Below are positions 1-7,800 of a DNA stretch of 64,000 nucleotides, one piece after another (positions within the stretch are counted from its first letter, which is position 1; every line of letters starts with the position of its first letter). The DNA is from Treponema sp. (GTDB lineage Bacteria; Spirochaetota; Spirochaetia; Treponematales; Treponemataceae), in the NCBI GenBank assembly GCA_017935745.1, contig JAGBGX010000018.1:1-64000 (forward strand), read 5' to 3'. The translations under genes were made by a program, and so were the position numbers. The notes under the pieces are model-generated. The model ran no database searches and was not told the DNA's origin. It saw nothing but the letters and a program-made list of their open reading frames with translations.

Positions 1-118
1 CAGGGAGCCGCCAGGCTCCCCCGAAGGCCCCGGAGACACCATCCGGTCGATAGGCCGCAGGTGCAGGCGCGGCGACGCGCACAGCCGGGCGGTACTAATA
101 GGCCGCGAGGCTTGGCCG
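1..118 (+). rRNA. 23S ribosomal RNA, 3' end (partial)
   Basis: The first ~118 bases read as the 3' terminus of a large-subunit rRNA. The blocks GGTCGATAGGCCGCAGGTG (about 45-63) and GGTACTAATAGGCC (91-104), followed by GAGGCTTGGCC, match the conserved end of bacterial 23S rRNA, which usually closes with GGTACTAAT and GGCTTGACC. The gene starts before the window, so only the last part is seen. The segment is extremely GC-rich compared with the rest of the window, and no 5S rRNA follows in the next several hundred bases. The exact 3' end is estimated from the family consensus. Confidence 0.85.
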
Positions 119-262
119 CGCTGCCGCACCGCAGACCCCGCAGGCCCGCCCGCGCGCCGCATCTCTCAGCATACACATCTCCTCTCCCCCCCCGTACTCC
201 TTTCCCTAGCTCCTAACGACTTCGCAATTCCGCAGCCGCCGGCTAAGATACGGACTGATGCA

Positions 263-1087
263 ATGATTTTTTTCCAACGTATAAAATACAGTGTGCTAGT
301 GCTTTTAATTTCTTCTTTTTTCTTTAGCTGTGCTGACAGACAGGAAAAGCAAGGCATAGAAATTGTGTCTGGCATGAACCTTGTCTGGTCGGATGAATTT
401 GATTACGAGGGTGCTCCTGATCCTGAGAAATGGGATTATTCTGTCGGCGGGCATGGCTGGGGCAACGGAGAAATCCAAAAGTACACAAATTCCCGGGACA
501 ATTCGTATGTAAAGGACGGAGTGCTCTGCATTTCAGCAAAAAATGAAGGCGGCCTGTGGACAAGCGCACGGCTGAAGACACAGTACAAAGGCTCATGGAC
601 ATACGGCTATATTGAAGTGCGGGCAAAGCTCCCGAAGGGAAGAGGTACATGGCCTGCCATCTGGATGATGCCGGAATTTGACAAGTACGGCGGCTGGCCG
701 CGCTCTGGCGAAATTGACATCATGGAACATGTCGGCTATGAGCAGGATGTCATTCATACCACTGTTCACACGGCTTCATTCAATCATAAGAAAAACACGC
801 AGAAAACAAGATATGCGCCGGTAAAAAATGTTTCAAAAAAATTCCATACATATGCCGTTTACTGGACGCCTTCTTCTATTGAATGGCTTGTTGACGGCGA
901 GACGTTTTTTACGTTTGAAAATTCAGGAAATGGAATACCTGAGTGGCCGTTCGACCATCCGTTTTATCTGATTTTGAACGTGGCGATTGGAGGAAGCTGG
1001 GGCGGACAGCAGGGCATAGATGAAAAACTGAAGTCTGCTGAAATGATTGTTGATTATGTGCGTGTTTATCAGGACAAGCAGAAATAG
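263..1087 (+). CDS. Glycoside hydrolase family 16 lipoprotein (endo-beta-1,3/1,4-glucanase, laminarinase/lichenase type)
   Basis: A 274-residue secreted beta-glucanase. The GH16 catalytic signature GEIDIMEH is present, with nucleophile E150, D152 and acid/base E155, preceded by WPAIWMMP and GSWTYGYIEVRAK, all typical of bacterial laminarinases and lichenases. These enzymes hydrolyse internal beta-glucan bonds with retention of configuration. The N-terminus is a lipoprotein signal (hydrophobic run, then FFFSCAD), so the mature enzyme is probably lipid-anchored at Cys23 under relaxed spirochaetal lipobox rules. Length is close to a bare GH16 domain, without carbohydrate-binding modules. No convincing Shine-Dalgarno precedes the ATG, and no other polysaccharide gene lies nearby. 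Whether the substrate is beta-1,3- or mixed-linkage glucan cannot be decided from sequence alone. Confidence 0.9.
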   Translation: MIFFQRIKYSVLVLLISSFFFSCADRQEKQGIEIVSGMNLVWSDEFDYEGAPDPEKWDYSVGGHGWGNGEIQKYTNSRDNSYVKDGVLCISAKNEGGLWTSARLKTQYKGSWTYGYIEVRAKLPKGRGTWPAIWMMPEFDKYGGWPRSGEIDIMEHVGYEQDVIHTTVHTASFNHKKNTQKTRYAPVKNVSKKFHTYAVYWTPSSIEWLVDGETFFTFENSGNGIPEWPFDHPFYLILNVAIGGSWGGQQGIDEKLKSAEMIVDYVRVYQDKQK

Positions 1088-1119
1088 CGGGAAAATGCAC
1101 TTTTTGCGTTTTCTTTCTA

Positions 1120-1148
1120 TTGACAAAACCGGCAGTTTCTGATATAGT
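1120..1148 (+). promoter_or_regulatory. Sigma70 promoter of tRNA-Leu
   Basis: TTGACA (1120-1125) and TATAGT (1143-1148) are separated by 17 bases. This near-consensus promoter lies about 25 bases before the tRNA-Leu gene and just after the GH16 stop codon. Confidence 0.8.
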
Positions 1149-1172
1149 TTTACTACGCTTTATAAAAGCAAT

Positions 1173-1254
1173 GCGGGGATGGTGGAATTGGTAGACACGC
1201 CAGCTTGAGGTGCTGGTGGCGCGAGCTGTGCCTGTTCAAGTCAGGTTCTCCGCA
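1173..1254 (+). tRNA. tRNA-Leu (anticodon GAG)
   Basis: A class II tRNA with a seven-base acceptor stem (GCGGGGA with TCTCCGC, one G-U pair), D-loop GGTAGAC, anticodon stem CCAGC/GCTGG around loop TTGAGGT (anticodon GAG), a long variable arm and T-loop TTCAAGT. The CCA tail is not encoded. A GAG anticodon reads the leucine codons CUC and CUU. Confidence 0.93.
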
Positions 1255-1260
1255 CTAAAG

Positions 1261-1286
1261 GGCTGCGTAACGGCAGCCTTTTTTTT
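1261..1286 (+). terminator. Intrinsic terminator after tRNA-Leu
   Basis: A six-pair GC-rich stem (GGCTGC/GCAGCC) with a six-base loop, followed by eight T residues, starts seven bases after the tRNA end. Confidence 0.85.
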
Positions 1287-1387
1287 ATGTCCGGTGCAGT
1301 TTCAGCAGGAAATGAAAGCTTCTGCCGCCGCTTTTTCAGCTGAAGCTTCATGATTTTGTCCGCTGAAATCATTTTTAAAGAATTTGT

Positions 1388-1416
1388 TTGACTTCTGCCC
1401 GTTTTGCCGCTATACT
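1388..1416 (+). promoter_or_regulatory. Sigma70 promoter of the MsmK-type ATPase gene
   Basis: TTGACT (1388-1393) and TATACT (1411-1416) with a 17-base spacer. Transcription would begin near 1423, giving a short leader that carries the TAGGAGG ribosome-binding site at 1437-1443. Confidence 0.75.
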
Positions 1417-1450
1417 TATTCCATAATATAAACCCTTAGGAGGCCATACG

Positions 1451-2656
1451 GTGGCAAAGGTAGAATTAAAAGGAATCGGAAAGATTTACGACGGCAATGT
1501 TCAGGCTGTGGAAAACGCGAACATTGTAATTGAAGACCGCGACTTCTGTGTTTTTGTAGGTCCGTCAGGATGCGGAAAGTCAACGACACTGCGCATGGTT
1601 GCGGGACTTGAAGAAATTTCTGAAGGCGAGCTTCTGATTGACGGCGAGCTGATGAACGATGTTCCGCCGAAAGACAGAAACATTGCCATGGTTTTCCAGA
1701 ACTACGCTCTGTATCCGCACATGACAGTATATGACAACATGGCATTCGGTCTGAAAATCCGCAAGATGGACAAGGCTGAAATCAAGCGCCGTGTTGACGA
1801 AGCAGCAAACTCTCTCGGACTTGTTCAGTATCTTGACAGAAAGCCGAAGGCGCTTTCAGGAGGACAGCGACAGCGTGTTGCAGTCGGCCGTGCTATCGTC
1901 CGCAATCCGAAAGTCTTCCTTTTTGACGAGCCGCTTTCAAACCTTGATGCAAAGCTCCGTGTCACTATGCGCGGGGAAATTGCAGCATTGCACCAGAGGC
2001 TTCAGGCAACAATGATTTATGTTACTCACGATCAGATTGAAGCTATGACAATGGGTACAAAGATTGTTGTCATGAAAGACGGCCATGTTCAGCAGATTGG
2101 CGAGCCGCTCTATCTGTACAATCATCCGATCAACAAATTTGTCGCAGGCTTTATTGGAACTCCGCCGATGAACTTCCTGACTGTAACAGTCAAGAAAAAG
2201 GGAGATGCCATTGTTGCTGACGAAGGAACGTTTGAGCTTGTTCCGACAGGAGAACAGCAGGCTTCCTTGAAAGAGTATGTCGGAAAGGAAGTGTACTTTG
2301 GTGTGCGTCCTGAAGACCTTGTGTACAGCGAGGCTCCTGCTGCTGAAAATAACATGCAGATGAAGGTTTCCAATAAGGAGCCGCTCGGTGCGGAAACACA
2401 TCTCTTCCTTGCAACAAAGACACAGAGCATTGTTGCCCGTGTGCAGGCTTCTGCAAAGGGAGACTTCAAGATTGGCGAAACAGTGAACTTCAAGCCGTCA
2501 ATGGAGCGGTGCAAGTTCTTTGCAAAGAATCCTGAGGATCTGAGCAAGGAAGTCAATATCTGTGAAGCAGACAAGATTACAGCTCCGTGGCTTAGAAACG
2601 CTATCACAGGCGAAGTCGGCTACAAGGTTGCAATCGGCTCTGAAATCAGGAAATAA
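1451..2656 (+). CDS. ugpC: Sugar ABC transporter ATP-binding protein (UgpC/MsmK/MalK family)
   Basis: A 401-residue ATPase that powers uptake by carbohydrate ABC transporters of the CUT1 class. Walker A (GPSGCGKST), Q-loop (QNYALYPHM), signature LSGGQRQRVAVGRA, Walker B (VFLFDEPLSNLDAKLR) and switch histidine (VTHD) are all intact. The C-terminal ~130 residues form the TOBE/OB regulatory region of MalK-type proteins. It starts with GTG eight bases after a strong TAGGAGG. No permease or solute-binding gene is next to it, and it has its own promoter and terminator. It therefore looks like a shared ATPase serving several importers encoded elsewhere, as MsmK does in streptococci. That shared role is inference. 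Confidence 0.93.
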   Translation: MAKVELKGIGKIYDGNVQAVENANIVIEDRDFCVFVGPSGCGKSTTLRMVAGLEEISEGELLIDGELMNDVPPKDRNIAMVFQNYALYPHMTVYDNMAFGLKIRKMDKAEIKRRVDEAANSLGLVQYLDRKPKALSGGQRQRVAVGRAIVRNPKVFLFDEPLSNLDAKLRVTMRGEIAALHQRLQATMIYVTHDQIEAMTMGTKIVVMKDGHVQQIGEPLYLYNHPINKFVAGFIGTPPMNFLTVTVKKKGDAIVADEGTFELVPTGEQQASLKEYVGKEVYFGVRPEDLVYSEAPAAENNMQMKVSNKEPLGAETHLFLATKTQSIVARVQASAKGDFKIGETVNFKPSMERCKFFAKNPEDLSKEVNICEADKITAPWLRNAITGEVGYKVAIGSEIRK

Positions 2657-2731
2657 GCTGCTTTTGTCTGCCGCCGGAAGCTTTGAGAGCTGAAGGCAGC
2701 GGACTGCATGTTGTTTCCTGAGCTGCAAACG

Positions 2732-2762
2732 GCACTGCCAGAAAGTCTGGCAGTGCTTTTTT
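2732..2762 (+). terminator. Intrinsic terminator after the MsmK-type ATPase gene
   Basis: A perfect 11-pair stem (GCACTGCCAGA/TCTGGCAGTGC) with a three-base loop is followed by six T residues, 75 bases after the stop codon. Confidence 0.9.
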
Positions 2763-2825
2763 ATTCGCGTGCGGAGGGGTTTCAAGCCCCGGTATGCGGA
2801 GTGCGGTTCCGTTTAAAAGTTTGAA

Positions 2826-2854
2826 TTGATACGCCTTTCTTTTTAGTGTAGAAT
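2826..2854 (+). promoter_or_regulatory. Promoter of the RNB exoribonuclease gene, likely leaderless transcript
   Basis: TTGATA (2826-2831), a 17-base spacer and TAGAAT (2849-2854). The start codon at 2861 is six bases after the -10 box, where transcription is expected to begin. No normally spaced Shine-Dalgarno exists between them. Confidence 0.55.
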
Positions 2855-2860
2855 GCAGGC

Positions 2861-4801
2861 ATGATAAAGGAAAAGTCAGTTGTTGTGTATAAGAACGAGG
2901 CGGCAGTTGTCGTTTCTGTTTCAGACACAAAATATACAGTGCAGTTCAGGACAGCCGCGGCTTCTGGCGCAAAGCCTGCTGTGTACGGTACGCAGAATGT
3001 GCGGGCGAAAGATGTGCTTCTGCTGAGCGAAGGGCCTGCATCTTCCCTTGAGGCTGTTTTAAAGTTCGCTGATGAGCAGTGTCCTTCAGCTGATGAGTCT
3101 GCCTCTGAAAACCAGGAAAATGAAATTGCATTGCAGATAAAGGAATGCTACAGCCTTTTGTCTGCTGAAGATGAAGGCGCATCGTATCCGTTTGAAGAGC
3201 TTTGCTCGCTGTTCCGCGGGGAAGCGCGGCCGGACGAAGCATGGGGACTGTTTCTTGCCTTGAAGCGCTCCGTCTGCTTCAGCCAGGACTTAAAGGAAAT
3301 GCAGGAAGGAAAAGCTGCCTTTTCTGTGCGTTCTGCCGCAGAAGTCAGCGCGCTTATAAAGAAGGCCGGAGAAAAGGAGCAGGAGGCTGCGCGGCGGCGG
3401 GAGTTTATACAGCGGCTGAAGGCGGGAAGCATTCTGAGCGGGGATTCTGTCTTTATGGGCGATGTGGAAGCTCTTGCGTTTGGAAAAACGGAGCGGAGCC
3501 GCGCAATGCATGAAGCCGGCATCAAGGAAACTCCTGAGCGCGCCCACCGGCTTCTGCTTGACACTGGAATCTGGAGCATCACGCGCAATCCGTATCCGCT
3601 GCGCTGGGGGCTTTCAACAAAATCCGCAGAAGAATGCCTGCCGTCCCCTCCGCAGGAAGAGCGGCTGCGCGTGCCGGGCATTTCCTACGCGATTGACAAT
3701 GAATGGTCAGCTGATCCTGATGATGCGGTCGCATTTGACGGAACATACCTGTGGATTCATATTGCCGATCCTGCGTCCGCCGTTGCGCCGGACAGCCCGA
3801 TTGACAAAAGCGCCCGTTCCCGGGGAGCAACACTGTATATTCCGGAAGGAGCGTCCCGGATGCTGTGCGAGAAGTCGCTGGAAGACTATGCGCTCGGACT
3901 CAAGGAAGAAAGCCGCGCGTTGTCGTTCAGGATTCTGCTAGATGAAAAGGGCGGAATTGAAGACTGCGCTGTCTTTAAGACAGCTGTGCAGGTGAAGCGG
4001 CTGACATACGGGCAGGCAGATTCCCTCAGGGACAGCCCTGAGCTTACGGTTCTGTTTGACATTGCACGGCGGAATGCTGCGCGCCGGGAGCAGTCAGGCG
4101 CAGTTCAGATTTCCCTGCCTGAAGTCCATGTTACCGTCAGCCCTGAAAGCAAGGCTGTTTCCATAGAACCTGCTGTCCGCTGGGAAAGCTCGGAGATGGT
4201 GCGCGAGATGATGCTTCTTGCCGGGGAAGGAGCAGCCAAGTTCGCCTTTAAAAATCAGATTCCGTTTCCGTTTGTCAGCCAGGAAGCTCCTGTGATTCCT
4301 GACGATATTCCCGGCGGGCTTGCCGGACAGTTCAGGCTGCGCCGCTGCATGCGGAAACGGTCGGTAGGCGTGACTCCGGGAATGCACTGCGGACTTGGGC
4401 TGAATATGTACAGCCAGGTTACAAGCCCGCTGCGGCGGTACAGCGATCTGATTGCCCATATGCAGCTCAGGGCGTTTCTTGACGGACGGAAGCTTCTTGA
4501 CAAGGACACAGTGCTTGAGCGGGTTGCAGAGGGGGACGCGGGCGCACAGGCAGCGCACAAGGCTGAGCGGAAAAGCGCCATGCACTGGACGCTTGTGTAT
4601 CTTTTGCAGAACCCGGACTGGAGCGGCGAGGCTGTCTGCGTTGACAGGTCGCAGAAGCTTCCGCTGTTTTCAATTCCGTCTCTTGCTCTGGAAACATATA
4701 TGGACTGCCCTGCACAGATCGGGCTGAACGGCTGTGTGCGGGTGAAAGTGAAAAAAATAGAAATAACTGCTCTGCTTGCGGAATTTGAGATAATAGAATG
4801 A
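2861..4801 (+). CDS. RNB-domain exoribonuclease (RNase II/R family)
   Basis: A 646-residue 3'-5' exoribonuclease. The RNB metal site is visible as D279, D285, D287 and D288 in AIDNEWSADPDDA, matching the family pattern D-x5-D-x-D-D. Downstream comes the catalytic-core motif SQVTSPLRRYSDLIAHMQLR, which carries the conserved arginine and tyrosine. The N-terminal 250 residues are poorly conserved and may hold a small OB fold; the C-terminus is short and lacks the long basic tail of RNase R. Family members degrade single-stranded RNA and mRNA fragments in the cytoplasm. The gene has its own promoter and is 42 bases upstream of the metY-like gene, so the two may be co-transcribed. The choice between RNase II and RNase R is left open. 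Confidence 0.88.
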   Translation: MIKEKSVVVYKNEAAVVVSVSDTKYTVQFRTAAASGAKPAVYGTQNVRAKDVLLLSEGPASSLEAVLKFADEQCPSADESASENQENEIALQIKECYSLLSAEDEGASYPFEELCSLFRGEARPDEAWGLFLALKRSVCFSQDLKEMQEGKAAFSVRSAAEVSALIKKAGEKEQEAARRREFIQRLKAGSILSGDSVFMGDVEALAFGKTERSRAMHEAGIKETPERAHRLLLDTGIWSITRNPYPLRWGLSTKSAEECLPSPPQEERLRVPGISYAIDNEWSADPDDAVAFDGTYLWIHIADPASAVAPDSPIDKSARSRGATLYIPEGASRMLCEKSLEDYALGLKEESRALSFRILLDEKGGIEDCAVFKTAVQVKRLTYGQADSLRDSPELTVLFDIARRNAARREQSGAVQISLPEVHVTVSPESKAVSIEPAVRWESSEMVREMMLLAGEGAAKFAFKNQIPFPFVSQEAPVIPDDIPGGLAGQFRLRRCMRKRSVGVTPGMHCGLGLNMYSQVTSPLRRYSDLIAHMQLRAFLDGRKLLDKDTVLERVAEGDAGAQAAHKAERKSAMHWTLVYLLQNPDWSGEAVCVDRSQKLPLFSIPSLALETYMDCPAQIGLNGCVRVKVKKIEITALLAEFEIIE

Positions 4802-4843
4802 AGCTGTTTATGCATCTCAGCGGATTTTACGGGAGGAAATAAA

Positions 4844-6130
4844 ATGGACGGAAAAAAAACAGGCATTGAGACAAAGTGCATTCACTCGGGGTATGAGCCG
4901 AAAAACGGAGAGCCGAGAATGATTCCCATCGTGCAGAGCACAACGTTTAAGTACGATTCGGGAGAAGCAATGGGCAGGCTTTTTGACTTGGAATCGTCAG
5001 GATATTTTTACACGCGGCTGCAGAATCCGACGAGCGATTGTGTTGCTGCAAAAATCGCTGACCTTGAGGGAGGAACCGCTGCAATGCTCACTTCATCCGG
5101 GCAGGCCGCGAATTTCCTTTCAGTGTTTAACATTGCTTCAGCAGGGGATCATGTTGTGGCGTCTTCTGCGATTTACGGCGGAACATTCAACCTGTTCAGT
5201 GTGACAATGAAAAGGATGGGAATCAGCTTTACGTTTGTTTCGCCTGAGTGCTCTGATGAAGAGCTTGAGGCTGCGTTCCGTCCGAACACAAAGGCTGTTT
5301 TCGGCGAGACGATTTCAAATCCTTCGCTTGATATCCTTGACATAGAGCGGTTTGCACATGCTGCCCATGCGCATGGAGTTCCTCTCATTGTGGACAATAC
5401 GTTTGCAACTCCCGTGAACTGCCGGCCGTTTGAGTGGGGCGCGGACATTGTGACACATTCGACAACGAAATACATGGACGGGCATGATGCGTCGGTGGGA
5501 GGCGCAATTGTTGACTCGGGAGCGTTTGACTGGATGGCGCATAGCCAGAAATTTCCCGGGCTGTGCACGCCGGACGAAAGTTACCACGGCATAACGTATG
5601 CTCAGAAATTCGGCAGGGAAGGGGCGTTTATAACGAAGGCGACTGTCCAGCTTATGAGGGACTTGGGGCCTGTTCAGTCGCCCATGAACGCATATTTTTT
5701 GAACCTCGGGCTGGAATCGCTTCCGCTTCGCATTGCCCGTCACTGCGAAAATGCGCTTGCCGCCGCTGAATTTCTGGAATCTCATCCTGCGGTTGCATGG
5801 GTGAACTACCCGGGGCTGAAAAGCAGCCGCTGCTATGAGCGTGCGCAAAAGTATATGGACGGAAAAACATGCGGCGTTGTATCGTTCGGAATAAAAGGCG
5901 GACGGAACGCGGCAGAAAAATTCATGTCACGCCTGAAGCTTGCAATGATTGCCACTCATGTGGCAGACAGCAGGACATGCGTTTTGCATCCTGCAAGCAC
6001 AACGCACCGTCAGCTTTCCGATGAAGCTCTTGCGGCCTGCGGTGTTCTGCCAGACATGATCAGGCTTTCTGTAGGTGTTGAATCGATAGGCGATATTCTT
6101 GCTGACTTGCAGCAGGCCTTGGAATCGTAG
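4844..6130 (+). CDS. metY: O-acetylhomoserine sulfhydrylase/aminocarboxypropyltransferase, PLP-dependent
   Basis: A 428-residue enzyme of the Cys/Met-metabolism PLP family. It probably makes homocysteine directly from O-acetylhomoserine and sulfide. The PLP lysine is K209 in THSTTKYMDGH, and the cofactor aspartate lies in PLIVDNTFATP. Length and the opening GIETKCIHSGYEP fit MetY better than the ~380-residue cystathionine synthases and lyases. The start follows a strong GGGAGG (about 4831-4836). The product feeds MetH, encoded at 14-16.6 kb, so the window holds the last steps of methionine synthesis. Methionine gamma-lyase is a less likely alternative. Confidence 0.88.
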   Translation: MDGKKTGIETKCIHSGYEPKNGEPRMIPIVQSTTFKYDSGEAMGRLFDLESSGYFYTRLQNPTSDCVAAKIADLEGGTAAMLTSSGQAANFLSVFNIASAGDHVVASSAIYGGTFNLFSVTMKRMGISFTFVSPECSDEELEAAFRPNTKAVFGETISNPSLDILDIERFAHAAHAHGVPLIVDNTFATPVNCRPFEWGADIVTHSTTKYMDGHDASVGGAIVDSGAFDWMAHSQKFPGLCTPDESYHGITYAQKFGREGAFITKATVQLMRDLGPVQSPMNAYFLNLGLESLPLRIARHCENALAAAEFLESHPAVAWVNYPGLKSSRCYERAQKYMDGKTCGVVSFGIKGGRNAAEKFMSRLKLAMIATHVADSRTCVLHPASTTHRQLSDEALAACGVLPDMIRLSVGVESIGDILADLQQALES

Positions 6131-6173
6131 CGGAATTTCATCCGCCGTTTACTTATATTTCAGGAGGAAACAG

Positions 6174-6401
6174 ATGCCGCATATTACTGTTCAGATGTAT
6201 CCGGGAAGAAGCGATGAGACAAAGCTGATGCTTGCACAGAAGCTTGCTGAGGCTGCCAGTGAAGCGCTCGGCCGCGGAATTGAGCATTTTTCAGTTTCTG
6301 TGGAAGACATTCCGCAGGAGGAATGGAAAGAAAAAGTCTATGATGCTGCCGCAGATCCGCAGAACAGGACAGTGTTTGTGCGGCCGGGATATAAGCTGTA
6401 G
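6174..6401 (+). CDS. 4-oxalocrotonate tautomerase-family protein
   Basis: A 75-residue protein beginning MPHITVQMYPGRS. After removal of Met1, Pro1 is the catalytic base of the tautomerase superfamily. Size, the beta-alpha-beta pattern and the segment EHFSVSVEDIPQEEW fit this family, whose members form small oligomers and isomerise enol-keto substrates. The ATG is placed by an AGGAGG at 6162-6167; longer in-frame extensions upstream run into the preceding gene and are rejected. It lies 43 bases after the metY-like gene and may share its transcript. The natural substrate is unknown. Confidence 0.85.
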   Translation: MPHITVQMYPGRSDETKLMLAQKLAEAASEALGRGIEHFSVSVEDIPQEEWKEKVYDAAADPQNRTVFVRPGYKL

Positions 6402-6470
6402 CATTTTTCCTGCGCTTTTTGCTTTGTGCGGAGGATTCAACGCCGATTGAAAGCTCAAACAGCATTGCGG

Positions 6471-6714
6471 CAAGGCATCAAAACCGTTTGAAGTGTCCGA
6501 TGAAAAAAATACTGGCTGGAATTTGCGTTTGAAGTGTCCGCTGCGGTTTTTGGAGGGCATCAAATGATATTTGAAGGGTGTTTTTGCTCCGTTTGGACAG
6601 TTCAAATGAGTTTTCCAGCGTCTTTTTTTTGCCGGGAAGAGTTCAAATGGAATTTGAAGTGCTGCCAGCGGTTTGCGGGAAGACTTCAAATGCGGTTTGA
6701 AGTGTCCGCAAGGA
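6471..6714 (+). repeat. Array of six ~42-bp palindromic direct repeats
   Basis: Six degenerate units lie head to tail. Each is centred on an imperfect palindrome of the form TTCAAAT-N3-ATTTGAA, and several continue into GTGTCCG. Palindrome centres fall at about 6485, 6526, 6567, 6609, 6650 and 6693, so spacings are 41, 41, 42, 41 and 43 bases. The best copies are 6642-6658 (TTCAAATGGAATTTGAA) and 6684-6702. Copies two and four keep only one good half-site. The array occupies most of the 423-base gap between the tautomerase gene and the DUF6261-like gene. Spacing of four helical turns puts every palindrome on the same face of the DNA. Tandem operators or a structured RNA are both possible. Confidence 0.8.
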
Positions 6715-6719
6715 AAAGA

Positions 6720-6774
6720 GCAAACGGATTTGTTCAGACCTAACGGTCTTCACGTTTTTGAATAGTGAGCAACG
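6720..6774 (+). repeat. Upstream flanking repeat of the DUF6261-like gene
   Basis: The 13-mer GCAAACGGATTTG (6720-6732) and the 10-mer GTGAGCAACG (6765-6774) both recur in the same order just after the gene, at 7591 and 7613. A small hairpin AGACC-TAAC-GGTCT lies between the two upstream copies. The shared flanks make the gene look like a bounded cassette. Confidence 0.6.
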
Positions 6775-6824
6775 TTAGCTGCGGACAAAGTTGCTTGTCT
6801 AAAAATACATAATGGAGGGATTTT

Positions 6825-7583
6825 ATGAATCAAATCCAGTCAATTTCACTGGTGAACATGAACAATGCGGCGCATTTTCTGTTTATCACCAGCATGGCTT
6901 CCCGTGCGGAAGGCAGCGCGGCGATTGCCCAAAAGTGCGCGGCGCAGGTAGCGGCTCTTAAGAAGGCTGCGGCGGACGAGGACGAAAACTTGCAGATTTC
7001 AGCCAAAAGCGCAATCACCGGCAAGATTGCCGCCGCCGACCAGCTGCGCGACCGCCTCTACACGGGCTACAAAAAGGCGGTGTCGGGCTATGAGGATTTT
7101 CCCGTGGCGAACATTGCGGAAGCGGCGGCGGTCTTGAGCCGGCACATCAGGGATTACAAAATAAATGTGCAGGCGCAGATGGACAAGGAAACAGGACTTC
7201 TCGTGAATTTTCTTCAGGACTTGGAAGGCAAGTACAAGGCGCAGGTGGCATCCCTTTCGCTTGTGCCGTTTGTGGAGCAGTTAAAAGCGGCGAATGAAAG
7301 TGTGCGCGAGCTGACCAGTCAGCGCACAGACGAACGCTCGGCAAAGACTGCGGGCGCGCTCAAAATTGCGCGGACGGCAAGCGACGAGGCATTCAAGAAC
7401 CTCGTGAGCATGGTGAACGCGCGCGCCCTGATTGAAGGCGAGGCTGACTACGCATCGTTCATTTCGTACGCCAACACCGAGATTGAACACTACAAGCAGG
7501 AAGTGCTCGGCAGAAGAAAGGCGAAGAGCGGAGAAAAAGAAGACTCTGCGAAACCGGGCGAAGGCGAAACAGCGGAAGCATAA
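6825..7583 (+). CDS. DUF6261-like protein of unknown function, alpha-helical
   Basis: A 252-residue, almost entirely helical and Ala/Glu/Lys-rich protein without signal peptide or membrane segment. The opening IQSISLVNMNNAAHFLFITSM, the central LVNFLQDLEGKY and the later RTASDEAFKNLVSMVNARALIEG resemble a family common in Bacteroidota, which I recognise as DUF6261. The assignment rests on remembered motif order and is moderately confident. The C-terminal 30 residues are charged and disordered. The ATG follows GGAGGG at the proper distance. The gene is isolated, preceded by an unusual repeat array and bracketed by repeats, which suggests it is accessory and possibly acquired from another phylum. 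No biochemical role is known to me. Confidence 0.65.
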   Translation: MNQIQSISLVNMNNAAHFLFITSMASRAEGSAAIAQKCAAQVAALKKAAADEDENLQISAKSAITGKIAAADQLRDRLYTGYKKAVSGYEDFPVANIAEAAAVLSRHIRDYKINVQAQMDKETGLLVNFLQDLEGKYKAQVASLSLVPFVEQLKAANESVRELTSQRTDERSAKTAGALKIARTASDEAFKNLVSMVNARALIEGEADYASFISYANTEIEHYKQEVLGRRKAKSGEKEDSAKPGEGETAEA

Positions 7584-7590
7584 AAGAAAC

Positions 7591-7653
7591 GCAAACGGAT
7601 TTGCCGTTTTTTGTGAGCAACGATGATTGCGAGCAAATCCGTTTGCCATTTTT
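7591..7653 (+). terminator. Long inverted repeat and terminator after the DUF6261-like gene
   Basis: GCAAACGGATTTGC (7591-7604) pairs perfectly over 14 bases with GCAAATCCGTTTGC (7633-7646), followed by ATTTTT. The 28-base loop contains a second T-run and the repeated GTGAGCAACG. The left arm is the same sequence found upstream of the gene at 6720. Confidence 0.75.
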
Positions 7654-7669
7654 GCACAGCGCACGTTCA

Positions 7670-7698
7670 TTGACAGAATGTATGCCGTGTGGTATAGT
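7670..7698 (+). promoter_or_regulatory. Sigma70 promoter of aroF-tyrA
   Basis: TTGACA (7670-7675), a 17-base spacer and TATAGT (7693-7698): close to consensus. Transcription from about 7705 would give a leader of roughly 200 bases before aroF. Confidence 0.8.
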
Positions 7699-7800
7699 TG
7701 CGTCATTCAAGCCGCAGCTGTCCGGGCAGCGATAGTATTTCAGTGCTGATTTTTTTTACGTTTGCTGAAAGCGGATGTGACCATGTCTTATGTCAGCAGC

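Noticed and set aside
119-262. 5S rRNA gene behind the 23S end
   Set aside because: No 5S-like conserved segments or pairing could be found in this stretch.
6471-6714. CRISPR array
   Set aside because: Units are palindromic and degenerate over their whole length, without conserved repeats alternating with unrelated spacers, and no cas gene is near.
6534-6743. 69-codon frame across the palindromic array with a 14-residue periodicity
   Set aside because: The periodicity simply reflects the 42-base DNA unit; there is no ribosome-binding site and units 1-2 are out of register.
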